From: Flavobacterium bizetiae
GTDB lineage: Bacteria > Bacteroidota > Bacteroidia > Flavobacteriales > Flavobacteriaceae
Assembly (NCBI RefSeq): GCF_902804475.1
Contig: NZ_CADCSU010000109.1
Span: 1-37,810 of the forward strand
Reading direction: 5' to 3'
DNA length: 37,810 nt
A program made the translations under genes and the position numbers. The stretch's first letter is position 1. Each line of letters starts with the position of its first letter. Positions 15,571-24,164 of the stretch are shown here, piece by piece. Under the pieces are notes generated by a model. The model did no database searches and had not been told where the DNA came from. It was given only the letters and a program-made list of their open reading frames with translations.

Positions 15571-17268
15571 TTATGATTCGCAACTACTGCAAGTTACCAA
15601 ACTTGTAACTAATTCTTTAGATACACTTTGGCTGCGTTGGTAATACAAACTTTTGATTCCTAATTGCCATGCTTCGATAAGCAAACGGTTCACTTCTTTA
15701 ATTGGTAAATCTGAAGGGATATTCAAATTGATGCTTTGTCCCTGATCTACATATTTCTGACGGATCGATGCTTGCTGCACAATCTCTAACTGACTTATTT
15801 CTTTAAAGGTTTTAAAAACGTCTTTTTCGTTTTGAGTCAATTGGCTCATATGTTGAACGCTACCGCCATTCAGCATGATTTCTCTCCAAACCTCTTCGTT
15901 GTCAAGACCTTTTTCTTCTAATAATGCTTTAAGATATTTGTTCTTACGCATAAAATTACCTTTGCTCAAACCAGCTTTGTAGTAATTACTGCTAAAAGGC
16001 TCAATTCCTGGTGAAGTTTGTCCTAAAATAGCCGATGATGAAGTCGTTGGAGCAATTGCCATTGTCGTGGTATTACGTCTTCCGTATCCTTTTAGCAATT
16101 CTGGTTCGCCATAAATACGGGCCAAATCCTGAGTCGCTTTATCGGCTTTGTCACTAATATGTTTGAATATTTCTGTCGTTTTCATTTTGGCTTCAAGACC
16201 TTCAAACGGAATCATATTTTTTTGTAAATACGAATGCCATCCTAAAACTCCTAATCCAAGCGCGCGGTGTCTTTTTGCAAAACGATTCGCTGCTGCCAAA
16301 TAATAGTTTCCTTCGGTTTTTTCGATGAATTCCTGTAGAACTGCATCAAGGAAAAAGATCGCTAACTTAACAGCTTCAGTATCTTTCCACTCTTCGTAAA
16401 GCTCCAGGTTCATTGACGAAAGGCAGCAAATAAATGATTCATCAAAACTTGATGGCAACATGATTTCGCTACACAAATTACTGGCATTAATACGCAGGTT
16501 TTTATCTTTATAAACTTGTGGTTTGTTCTTGTTTACGTTGTCGCTAAAAAAGATATAAGGCAATCCTTTTTGCTGACGGCTTTCAAGAACTTTAGCCCAA
16601 ACTTGTCTTTTATCGGCATCTCCATCAATCATTTCCTGCATCCAGTAATCTGGCACACAGATTCCAGTAAACAAGTTCTGAATTGGATTTCCGATGCTTT
16701 TTATCTTCAAAAATTCTTCGATATCCGGGTGATCTACGTCTAAATAAGCCGCAAAAGCACCTCGGCGAACGCCACCTTGAGAAATGGTATCCATTGTAGT
16801 ATCAAAAAGTTTCATGAAACTTACTGCTCCACTACTCTTTCCGTTATCGGTTACGGCACTTCCTCTTTCGCGCAATTCTCCAAAATATCCGGATGTTCCA
16901 CCACCAATTTTGGTTTGCATGATTACTTCGCCTAATTTATGTGTAATTCCTTCTATTTCATCCGGAACGTGAACGTTAAAACAAGAAATTGGCAAACCGC
17001 GTTCTGTTCCCATATTGGCCCAAACCGGAGAGCTAATACTCATCCAGCCGCGTTCGATCATTTCTACAAAAGACTCTTTTAACTCGGGTTTGTACAATCT
17101 TTTTGCTGCAGCGGTACAAATTCTGTCAATTGCACCTTCTACAGTTTCACCTTTTAAAAGATAGCCACGATTTAAAATTTGTTCACTTTCAGAGTTTTTC
17201 CACCACATTTTATTGCCTGCTTCGCTTAGCGGAGCGCTGTTTCCTGAAATTGTATCTATTGTATTCAT
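15571..17268 (-). CDS. nrdA: Ribonucleoside-diphosphate reductase, class I alpha subunit
   Basis: Catalytic subunit that reduces ribonucleotides to deoxyribonucleotides for DNA synthesis. The 565-residue protein is shorter than E. coli NrdA because the N-terminal ATP-cone is absent; it opens directly into the helical domain. The active-site set is visible: C96 (PISCFN) and C281 (FICCLSSMNL) as the redox pair, and N264, C266 and E268 in ASNLCSEIML, with C266 the thiyl-radical cysteine. Y542-Y543 (LYYQRSQS) form the radical-transfer pair, and the C-terminal C560-x-x-C563 re-reduces the active site. The gene follows nrdB after 18 bp on the same strand, and a terminator follows the stop. The missing ATP-cone means the usual dATP off-switch on this subunit is absent. 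Confidence 0.95.
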   Translation of the reverse strand: MNTIDTISGNSAPLSEAGNKMWWKNSESEQILNRGYLLKGETVEGAIDRICTAAAKRLYKPELKESFVEMIERGWMSISSPVWANMGTERGLPISCFNVHVPDEIEGITHKLGEVIMQTKIGGGTSGYFGELRERGSAVTDNGKSSGAVSFMKLFDTTMDTISQGGVRRGAFAAYLDVDHPDIEEFLKIKSIGNPIQNLFTGICVPDYWMQEMIDGDADKRQVWAKVLESRQQKGLPYIFFSDNVNKNKPQVYKDKNLRINASNLCSEIMLPSSFDESFICCLSSMNLELYEEWKDTEAVKLAIFFLDAVLQEFIEKTEGNYYLAAANRFAKRHRALGLGVLGWHSYLQKNMIPFEGLEAKMKTTEIFKHISDKADKATQDLARIYGEPELLKGYGRRNTTTMAIAPTTSSSAILGQTSPGIEPFSSNYYKAGLSKGNFMRKNKYLKALLEEKGLDNEEVWREIMLNGGSVQHMSQLTQNEKDVFKTFKEISQLEIVQQASIRQKYVDQGQSINLNIPSDLPIKEVNRLLIEAWQLGIKSLYYQRSQSVSKELVTSLVTCSSCES

Positions 17269-17286
17269 AATTGTAATTTGCTGTTT

Positions 17287-18261
17287 TTAGAAAAGGTCGT
17301 TTGCGGTAATACTTTTGTCGTGTTTTGTATATTCTACAGGTCTTTTCGCAAAGAAATCATCAAGGCTGTTGGCAAAAACTTCCTCTTCAAACCATGCCAT
17401 TGCTTTATAATCATCGGCAGGAACATTAAATATTGTTGGAATATTGATTTGAGTTAAACTTTCGTCGATTCTGAATTTCATGAAGTTTACTAAATCTGCT
17501 TTTTTGATTGTTTCGATTTCACCATCCTCAAAAATCCAGTCTAAAATGTCTGCTTCTACGTTGATTGAATCCTTAACTGTTTCTCTAATAAGCGTTAAAG
17601 TTTCTTCATCGAAATAATCCGGGAATTCTTCGCGTATTTTGTTTACAATGTAAATTCCTCCATTAGCATGAATTTGTTCGTCTATCGATGTCCAGGCGAT
17701 AATATTACTCACATTTTTCATGTATCCTTTGAATCTTGTAAACGATAATAAAATCGCAAACTGACTAAAAAGTGATACGTTTTCGATTAGAATACTGAAC
17801 AATATTAAGGAAACGACATATTTTTTATTGTCCTGAGATTTGGTATCTTTTAAAACATTCGAAAGATAATCGACACGTTTTCGGATCACCGGAATCTCCA
17901 TTAGTTTTTCAAATTCATCATTATATCCTAAAACTTCTAAAAGACGTGAATAAGCCTCAGAATGTCTGAATTCACACTCGGCAAAAGTACTTCCTAAACC
18001 ATTGAATTCCGGTTTTGGGAAATGCTCGTAAATGTTACCCCAAAAACTTTTAACAGCTACCTCTATCTGAGCAATTGCCAGTAAACTATTTTTGATCGCT
18101 GTTTTTTCAGCTGCATTTAAATGAGAATGAAAATCCTGAGTATCAGCAGTAAAATCGACCTCAGTATGAACCCAATAGGCTTTGTTTATGGCTTCTGTAA
18201 ATTGCAATACCTCCGGATACTCAAAAGGTTTATAATTGATTCTTTTATCGAATATAGACAT
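17287..18261 (-). CDS. nrdB: Ribonucleoside-diphosphate reductase, beta subunit (class Id-type dimanganese protein)
   Basis: Radical-generating subunit partnering NrdA; 324 residues, ferritin-like helical fold. The dimetal ligands are E67 (AQIEVAVKSFW), E97 and H100 (ECEFRH), E160 (ILIENVS), and E195 and H198 (SIDEQIH). Y104 sits where class Ia/Ib enzymes place the radical tyrosine. The first ligand is Glu instead of the Asp of E. coli NrdB. As I recall the published work on the Flavobacterium johnsoniae enzyme (class Id), this ligand set and length match its dimanganese beta subunit, activated by superoxide and using the Mn pair itself as the oxidant; assignment to that subclass is by resemblance. 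No N-terminal ATP-cone is present, unlike some flavobacterial beta subunits. First gene of the nrdBA operon. Confidence 0.93.
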   Translation of the reverse strand: MSIFDKRINYKPFEYPEVLQFTEAINKAYWVHTEVDFTADTQDFHSHLNAAEKTAIKNSLLAIAQIEVAVKSFWGNIYEHFPKPEFNGLGSTFAECEFRHSEAYSRLLEVLGYNDEFEKLMEIPVIRKRVDYLSNVLKDTKSQDNKKYVVSLILFSILIENVSLFSQFAILLSFTRFKGYMKNVSNIIAWTSIDEQIHANGGIYIVNKIREEFPDYFDEETLTLIRETVKDSINVEADILDWIFEDGEIETIKKADLVNFMKFRIDESLTQINIPTIFNVPADDYKAMAWFEEEVFANSLDDFFAKRPVEYTKHDKSITANDLF

Positions 18262-18341
18262 ATGTATAGTATTAAATGGTGACTTATTTAAATAAAAATG
18301 ATGCGTTTATTTGGGGGATTTCAACGACATTTCTACACCTA

Positions 18342-18373
18342 CAAAATTAACCCACAGATCTTCGTTGCACCAA
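18342..18373 (-). promoter_or_regulatory. nrdBA promoter
   Basis: Minus strand: TTG (18373-18371), a 21-bp spacer, then TAATTTTG (18349-18342), an exact TAnnTTTG. The predicted start is near 18335, giving a leader of about 75 nt before nrdB. Confidence 0.5.
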
Positions 18374-18398
18374 GTTTTGATGTTAAAAAACCGAGCAA

Positions 18399-18567
18399 TT
18401 ATCAACAGGTCATGACCTCTTGAAATTGATATGAAATTTGGTTTTTATCAACAGCCTCAAAATATTCCGTAACACCCAAAACATCAGCTATTTAAAATAG
18501 ATCTAAATAAAGTTATCAACAGAAAAAGACATCCGAATACTACTTTCAAAAAAAACAGTTATCAACA
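18399..18567. promoter_or_regulatory. Four TTATCAACA (DnaA-box-like) sites upstream of nrdBA
   Basis: Four identical 9-mers TTATCAACA, all on the plus strand, start at 18399, 18445, 18513 and 18559 (spacings 46, 68 and 46 bp). A weaker TTATCAAAA is at 18611. They differ from the DnaA consensus TTATCCACA by one base. They lie 26-190 bp upstream of the -33 of the nrdBA promoter, and very AT-rich DNA follows to 18830. DnaA is known to regulate nrdAB in E. coli, so a replication-linked control region is plausible; a replication origin is a less likely alternative. Confidence 0.45.
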
Positions 18568-18834
18568 ATCAAGTTCTAAAAAATAAGCTTTTTACTATAA
18601 AAAACTGATTTTATCAAAAATAATTATGTCTCGAAACTTGATTTTTACTTTTACTTGAATTCCTTGATAATGGAGTAAAAGGACATCTTAAAAAAACAAA
18701 TAAATAATTGATTTCAAACATCTTAACTTAATAATTTTAAAAGTTTAAATTTATTTTGATTTAATAAAAACTTAAAAAAAAGAACAATTTTCAGCATAGT
18801 TTCAATCAAAATAGCTCATATTTAAAAGTTACTG

Positions 18835-18842
18835 TAATTTTG
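18835..18842 (+). promoter_or_regulatory. -7 promoter element (TAATTTTG) of the GNAT gene
   Basis: Exact TAnnTTTG, 22 bp ahead of the ATG at 18864. It contains the TTG at 18840, which is therefore not a start codon. No convincing -33 was seen. Confidence 0.4.
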
Positions 18843-18863
18843 CGATACTTAAAAGACGAAATC

Positions 18864-19418
18864 ATGATTATTAGAAAAGCAACAATTGACGATTCAGAAC
18901 TTATTGCAAAATATTTATTGCTGGCAATGGAGGAAATTATTTATAAATTTATTGATGAAAGAGATCCAAAAACGGCTTATTATTTCCTGCTTCATTTTGT
19001 TGAATCTGAAAACAATCAATACTCCTATCAGAATTGTTTTGTAGCTGAAGAAAACGAAGAAATTATCGGTGCAGTTTCAGTTTACGACGGAGGAAAATTG
19101 CACGAATTGAGAAAGCCTATTGTTGATTACGTGCGCCTGAATTTTAATCCTGATTTTAGTCCTGAAAACGAAACGCAAAGTGATGAATTTTATATTGATT
19201 CATTAGGCGTAAGCCCAAACCATCAGGGAAAAGGGATTGGTTCTAAAATGCTGCAATTTCTAATCGAAGAATTTGTAACCAAAAATAAACAGACTTTAGG
19301 TTTATTGGTAGAGGAAGAAAATCCGGGCGCTAAAAAACTGTACTTAAAATTAGGTTTTAAAGTTATTGGAGAGAAAACTTTGGTGGGGAAAAAACTAGAA
19401 CATCTTCAGATTTCTTAA
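18864..19418 (+). CDS. GNAT-family N-acetyltransferase
   Basis: A 184-residue acetyl-CoA-dependent acetyltransferase. It begins with the family-typical MIIRKATIDDSELIAK. Acetyl-CoA motif A is DSLGVSPNHQGKGIGSKML (Q-x-x-G-x-G), followed by LLVEEENPGAKKLYLKLGF, the usual motif B with its Asn and Tyr. The middle section (IDERDPKTAYYFLLHF) is like GNAT proteins that often act on small amines or protein N-termini, but the substrate cannot be read from sequence. The gene is monocistronic, transcribed away from nrdBA. The ATG at 18864 is preferred because the upstream TTG is part of the promoter. Confidence 0.85.
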   Translation: MIIRKATIDDSELIAKYLLLAMEEIIYKFIDERDPKTAYYFLLHFVESENNQYSYQNCFVAEENEEIIGAVSVYDGGKLHELRKPIVDYVRLNFNPDFSPENETQSDEFYIDSLGVSPNHQGKGIGSKMLQFLIEEFVTKNKQTLGLLVEEENPGAKKLYLKLGFKVIGEKTLVGKKLEHLQIS

Positions 19419-19463
19419 TTTTTTGTTTCAGGTTTCAGGTTTTAATGAATGCTGATGTATTTT

Positions 19464-19683
19464 TAACCGCAAAGAACGCTAAGGTTTACGCGAAGTTCGC
19501 AAAGTTTAAATAAAGCTTTGCGAACTTTGCGCTTTTATAAACGTTCCTGAAATAAAAAAACTTTGCGATCATTGCGGTTTAATGATTAAGCACAAAGTAA
19601 GAAAGTTTAAACACAAAGCTTTGCGAACTTTGCGTTTTCTAACCGTACAGAAAAATAAAAAAACTTTGCGCGCTTTGCGGTTA
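19464..19683. repeat. CTTTGCG/CGCAAAG repeat cluster
   Basis: Two direct 69-nt copies, 19512-19580 and 19615-19683, each AAAGCTTTGCGAACTTTGCG ... AATAAAAAAACTTTGCG ... TTGCGGTT. They are preceded by an inverted relative (AACCGCAAAG ... TTCGCAAAG) at 19464-19505, so TTCGCAAAG and CTTTGCGAA can pair. A 90-codon open frame runs through them but has no homology-like features and is rejected. The rest of the 425-bp spacer holds only the kinase promoter. Confidence 0.7.
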
Positions 19684-19792
19684 AATCTACGTAACGAGAA
19701 ACATTCTTCTCTCTTAACAAGATTTTTACTAAACGACTACCCGAAATATGTGTTAAGATTTCATAACTCTAAGTGTATCAGTCAAAAAGTTT

Positions 19793-19800
19793 TATATTTG
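19793..19800 (+). promoter_or_regulatory. -7 promoter element (TATATTTG) of the LytS-type kinase gene
   Basis: Exact TAnnTTTG, 43 bp before the ATG at 19844; no clear -33 TTG. A purine-rich TAAGGA (19833-19838) lies ahead of the ATG at 19844 and supports that start over the TTG at 19826. Confidence 0.45.
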
Positions 19801-19843
19801 CACACGAAAAAAAATTATTACCCTATTGCAATTAAGGACTTCG

Positions 19844-21433
19844 ATGCTCCTTAATTTTTTTTATTACACTTTGAAATTTACTTTAAAAAATACCTTTTCC
19901 GGCAGGAACTTCTTCATTTTAGGAATCATTTTCGTTTTTCTTACGCTGCTTTCCATTTATATATTGAGTGGATTAATGACTCAGGTCACCGAAAAATCGA
20001 ATGCTGAAAGCTCACAACGCAGTTTTGTAAAAAAACAAGAAGTTATTGCTCAGGAATTATCGCGCTTTTTGGAGACTAAAAATGAACTGAAACGAATTGC
20101 AGATATTAGCAACGCCAAAAACTTATCTGATAATTTAAAAGTTTTAAGTAACATTCATGCCAATGACAGTCTGGTAAAGAATAACTGGTTTCAGATCGAC
20201 AATCAAAAGATAGAGTTTACCGTTTCTAAAAATAATAGCCAGCTGGAAAATTCTATAAAAGAGTTTGTGGCTAAAAACAGAGATCTTAATCAATCTAATA
20301 CTATTGTCGAAGATCCTGAAAACTTTTTCTGGCGCATTTATTATAAGTATACCACTGCAAACGGAACTGTAATACGATATGGTTATGATATCGACTTAAA
20401 ATCGCTTCAGACGTATTTCTCGACCATCGATCAAAAAGCGCCTAACTATGCTTTTGTGTTTGATAAAAAAGGAACAATCATTTATCATCCGGAAGTAAAA
20501 TTACTTAAAAAGAACATTTTTAAACTGACGAATATAGCGCCTCAGGATACTACTTTTACTAAAAGAGAAGGTTTTAGCAAGAGAATCGCTCCATCAGAAT
20601 ATTTGTTTTTAGATATTGTAAGATATACCAAACGCCTGAATGTAAAGGGAACAAACTGGTATATCGCAGTAAATTTTCCGAGGGAAATTTCGAACGAAGA
20701 TGTAAATGCGGTAAAACAATATGCATATCTCATTTATATTATTACTACGGCCATTTTAATTGTTTTCTTTTATTTGTTTACCATTTTTACGCGCAGAACT
20801 TTTCAGGAAAAAGAAATCCTGGCACAGGAAAAAAACAAGCTTCTTTTAGAGAACGAAATGATCAATAAAGAGAAAGCCCTGATTCAGTTGCAACATTTAA
20901 AAGAGCAAATAAATCCGCACTTTTTGTTCAATTCGCTCAATTCGCTTTATATGCTTATCGATGGTAACACGGCTATGGCACGAAAATTTACATTAAACCT
21001 TTCTAAAATTTACAGGTATCTTATAAATCCTCCGGTTAATAATATTGTTACGGTTCAGGAAGAATTGCTTTTTATAGAGAAATATATCTTTTTGCAACAA
21101 ACCCGTTTTACCGAAGAATTTGTTTTTACCATAAATATAGAAGACGAAAGTTTTCTGGCGAAAAAAGTGCCTTATCTGGCTTTTCAGATTGCTGTAGAAA
21201 ATGCGATCAAGCATAATATCGCCTCTGAAGAAACGCCATTAAAAATAACAATTAACATTAACGAAAACGTTGTAATTATTACCAATAATTTAAACGAAAA
21301 GCAAAACTTCGGGAAAGAATCTAAGTTTGGTCACAAATATTTAGAAAGTATTTATAAATACTACTCTAAAGACAATTTTAAAGCCTACAAAAAAGACGGC
21401 GATTTTACTTGCATTTTACCTTTAATTGGATAA
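19844..21433 (+). CDS. LytS/YehU-type membrane sensor histidine kinase
   Basis: A 529-residue sensor kinase. A first membrane helix (~23-43) and a second (~293-315) enclose an extracytoplasmic sensor of about 250 residues. This sensor has a Cache-like tail (YAFVFDKKGTIIYHPEVKLL and NWYIAVNFPRE). A coiled-coil linker leads to the His_kinase domain with H359 in EQINPHFLFNSLNSLYML and an N-box VENAIKHN. The C-terminal ATP-lid part is short and lacks the usual GxGLG motif (KESKFGHKYLESIYKYY), so ATP binding may be atypical. Kinases of this kind phosphorylate LytTR regulators. The only LytTR regulator in the window is at 28900, after the metalloprotease-SusC-SusD genes, and is the natural partner. 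Confidence 0.82.
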   Translation: MLLNFFYYTLKFTLKNTFSGRNFFILGIIFVFLTLLSIYILSGLMTQVTEKSNAESSQRSFVKKQEVIAQELSRFLETKNELKRIADISNAKNLSDNLKVLSNIHANDSLVKNNWFQIDNQKIEFTVSKNNSQLENSIKEFVAKNRDLNQSNTIVEDPENFFWRIYYKYTTANGTVIRYGYDIDLKSLQTYFSTIDQKAPNYAFVFDKKGTIIYHPEVKLLKKNIFKLTNIAPQDTTFTKREGFSKRIAPSEYLFLDIVRYTKRLNVKGTNWYIAVNFPREISNEDVNAVKQYAYLIYIITTAILIVFFYLFTIFTRRTFQEKEILAQEKNKLLLENEMINKEKALIQLQHLKEQINPHFLFNSLNSLYMLIDGNTAMARKFTLNLSKIYRYLINPPVNNIVTVQEELLFIEKYIFLQQTRFTEEFVFTINIEDESFLAKKVPYLAFQIAVENAIKHNIASEETPLKITININENVVIITNNLNEKQNFGKESKFGHKYLESIYKYYSKDNFKAYKKDGDFTCILPLIG

Positions 21434-21538
21434 AAAAAAACATTCACTCCCGAAAAAAAGCCACTCACTCCATTTTGCTTTTTTTAACGTAATCCATGCA
21501 ATATTTTTAGCCAAAAATTAACCTAAACTTAACTTTCT

Positions 21539-24139
21539 ATGAGAGAAAAGGCATTGTTGAGAAGTCTAAAAAATATCGCTTTAGTGATGTTAGTGCTGAA
21601 TACGAGTACTATGATAGCTCAAAAAAAGAATAAAAAGAATAAAGAAGACAAAACAGAACAAGTTAAGGATTCATTAAAAAATTCGAAAGGACAAAAATAT
21701 GATGACCTTATTAAAAAAGGAACATTCAAAAAAGGATTGTTCAATACCATTCAGGTAAAAACAGATCTTTATTTGGAGATCAACGATTCATTGTTTCAAA
21801 GAGAATTTTTAGTTGTAAATAAAATTTCAAATGTTCCTTTACCGGTTAATGATGCAGGTTTGAATAAAGGAATGAATTACGAAAATAAAATTATCACTTT
21901 TCATAAAGATCTTGTTGCCAAAAAAGTTTGGGTAAAATCATCTGTACCAAAAGTTTCATCGCCGGTTGGAGACGCTATTACAGCATCTGTAAACAGTAAC
22001 TTCTCAGAATCTATTATAGAAGTTTTTGATATCGAAACAAAAAACAACGATTCGACATCGATAGTTATTAAAGCGAATAAGGTTTTTGACGGAAAACAAA
22101 AAAGCTTCAATGATGTTTTAAGCAATATTGGTTTTGGAGGATCTGTAAAATCTGATCTTTCGTATATAGAAAGTGTGAAGTCTTTCCCTAAAAATATTGT
22201 AGTAAAATCGCAATTAACTACTTCTGTAGCTGAAGGTGGTCCTGCTCTATCGGTTACGATTGGTGTTACTTCTAATATTATTTTATTGGATAAAACGCCT
22301 ATGCCTGCTCGTTTTGCAGACAAACGTGTTGGATATTTCTCTGAAAAACACTGGTATTTTAGCGATAGCCAACATGCAATGTTAGAGAAAGAATTAATTA
22401 CGCGTTGGAGATTAGAGCCTAAAAAAGAAGATATCGAAAAATACAAAAGAGGCGAATTGGTAGAACCTAAAAAACCTATTGTATACTATATCGATCCATC
22501 GACACCTAAACAATGGCGTTCTTATATTATAGAAGGTGTTCGCGATTGGCAGGCTGCTTTTGAAAAAGCAGGATTTAAAAATGCTGTAATCGCAAAAGAA
22601 CCTACAGAAGAAGATACTGATTTTGATATTGATGATGTACGTTATTCGGTTATTACTTATGTGGCTTCGCCAAAATCTAACGCGATGGGACCTGCAGTTG
22701 TAGACCCAAGAAGCGGTGAAATTATCGAATCTGATATTATCTGGTGGCACAATGTAATGACTTCATTACAAAGCTGGATGCGTATTCAGACTGGTGCAAT
22801 CGACCCTAAAGCAAGAGGAAACAAATTTAGTGATGAACATATGGGAGAAGCAATTCGTTTTGTATCGTCTCACGAAGTTGGACACACTTTTGGTTTAAAA
22901 CACAACATGGGTGCTTCATTTGCTTACCCGGTGGAATCGTTAAGATCTCCTGCTTTTACAGCAAAAATGGGCGGAACTGCTCCGTCAATCATGGATTATG
23001 CGCGTTACAATTATATCGCACAACCTGAAGATCATGTAGAAGCTATTACGCCAAAAATCGGTGAGTATGATAAATATGCTATCGAATGGGGTTACAGATG
23101 GTACGCAGATCAAACAGAAGAGCACAATGCTTTAAATGCATTGATCGCTAAACACCAAAATGATCCTGTTTATTTCTACGGAGAACAACAAGACGGAGAC
23201 AGCACGATTGATCCTCGTTCTCAATCTGAAGATTTAGGTGATGACGCGATGAAAGCGAGTGAATACGGACTTAAAAATTTAAAAAGAGTCGTAAGCAAAA
23301 TCCTTGAATGGACGTATGATAAAGACGAATCTTACTACCAAACCGGTAAACTTTATATTGGTGCAATTGGTCAATGGAATTTGTACAACTACCATGTATT
23401 AAGCAATGTTGGTGGTATTTACCTGAACACAACGGTTCATGGTGATAACAAACAAAGTTATGTTGCGGTTCCGGCTGCGATCCAGAAAAGAGCGGTTTCG
23501 TACTTATTAAACAATAGTATCAAACTTCCGGAATGGTTGTTTTTTAACCCGATTTTAGATAAAACAAATCCGTTGAAAGATTCTCCTCTTGGTCCTTATG
23601 AGTATACTCCTTACACATTGGCAAGAGAATTACAATACGGAATTCTATACAGTTTGTTAAGCGATGATCGTTTATTGCGAATTACAGAAAATGAATTGTT
23701 TCAGCGTAATGAAGCTAAAGAAAATGTGTTTACGGTAACTCAATTATTCAAGACACTTCACCAAAATATTTTTGCTCCTACGATCCAGAACAAATCACTT
23801 ACGATTATGGAGCGTATGACTCAGAAAAATTATGTTGATGTATTGATTGTTTCAACAAATAAACTTTTTGAAAAAACTGATGCTAAAAAAATTATTCAGT
23901 TAGAAGAAACATTAAGCATGCCTCATTTATGTGATTATTTAGATGAATCTAAAATGGCGCGTAACATTAATCAATCTTCTCTAAAAAGAGTTTCTGAAGT
24001 TACATCTGATAAAAAAGGCGAATTGAATCAGGTGTTACAATTACTGAAAACGAAAAGAAACATCGGAAATCAGGAAACCAGAAACCATTATTTTGATTTG
24101 ATTCAACGTATTGAAAAGGCTTTAAACAACACACTATAA
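21539..24139 (+). CDS. Large secreted zinc metalloprotease, metzincin-like (DUF5117/DUF4953 type)
   Basis: An 866-residue protein. A signal peptide (to about residue 28, MIAQ) is followed by a Lys-rich linker, an N-terminal beta-rich region (~50-280) and a metzincin-like catalytic domain. The zinc motif is HEVGHTFGLKH with H445, H449 and H455 and catalytic E446. A downstream Met-turn is at M485 (PSIMDYARYNY). The following helical C-terminal part reaches 866 residues, typical of Bacteroidota proteins of the DUF5117/DUF4953 architecture. It probably acts in the periplasm or at the cell surface on proteins or peptides. It is the first gene of an operon: SusC begins 25 bp later. A weak promoter candidate (TTG 21475, TATTTTTA 21502) precedes it. 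The substrate is unknown. Confidence 0.85.
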   Translation: MREKALLRSLKNIALVMLVLNTSTMIAQKKNKKNKEDKTEQVKDSLKNSKGQKYDDLIKKGTFKKGLFNTIQVKTDLYLEINDSLFQREFLVVNKISNVPLPVNDAGLNKGMNYENKIITFHKDLVAKKVWVKSSVPKVSSPVGDAITASVNSNFSESIIEVFDIETKNNDSTSIVIKANKVFDGKQKSFNDVLSNIGFGGSVKSDLSYIESVKSFPKNIVVKSQLTTSVAEGGPALSVTIGVTSNIILLDKTPMPARFADKRVGYFSEKHWYFSDSQHAMLEKELITRWRLEPKKEDIEKYKRGELVEPKKPIVYYIDPSTPKQWRSYIIEGVRDWQAAFEKAGFKNAVIAKEPTEEDTDFDIDDVRYSVITYVASPKSNAMGPAVVDPRSGEIIESDIIWWHNVMTSLQSWMRIQTGAIDPKARGNKFSDEHMGEAIRFVSSHEVGHTFGLKHNMGASFAYPVESLRSPAFTAKMGGTAPSIMDYARYNYIAQPEDHVEAITPKIGEYDKYAIEWGYRWYADQTEEHNALNALIAKHQNDPVYFYGEQQDGDSTIDPRSQSEDLGDDAMKASEYGLKNLKRVVSKILEWTYDKDESYYQTGKLYIGAIGQWNLYNYHVLSNVGGIYLNTTVHGDNKQSYVAVPAAIQKRAVSYLLNNSIKLPEWLFFNPILDKTNPLKDSPLGPYEYTPYTLARELQYGILYSLLSDDRLLRITENELFQRNEAKENVFTVTQLFKTLHQNIFAPTIQNKSLTIMERMTQKNYVDVLIVSTNKLFEKTDAKKIIQLEETLSMPHLCDYLDESKMARNINQSSLKRVSEVTSDKKGELNQVLQLLKTKRNIGNQETRNHYFDLIQRIEKALNNTL

Positions 24140-24164
24140 ATTAATACAATCCAAAAACAACCCA

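Noticed and set aside
18262..18398. NrdR boxes ahead of nrdB
   Set aside because: No pair of the palindromic NrdR consensus was found by eye.
19582..19854. 90-codon plus-strand open frame across the CTTTGCG repeats
   Set aside because: Composed of repeat words and overlapping the kinase start; the kinase promoter lies inside it.
21901..22446. 181-codon antisense frame within the metalloprotease gene
   Set aside because: The sense protein has a full domain set and zinc motif; the antisense is a codon-bias shadow.
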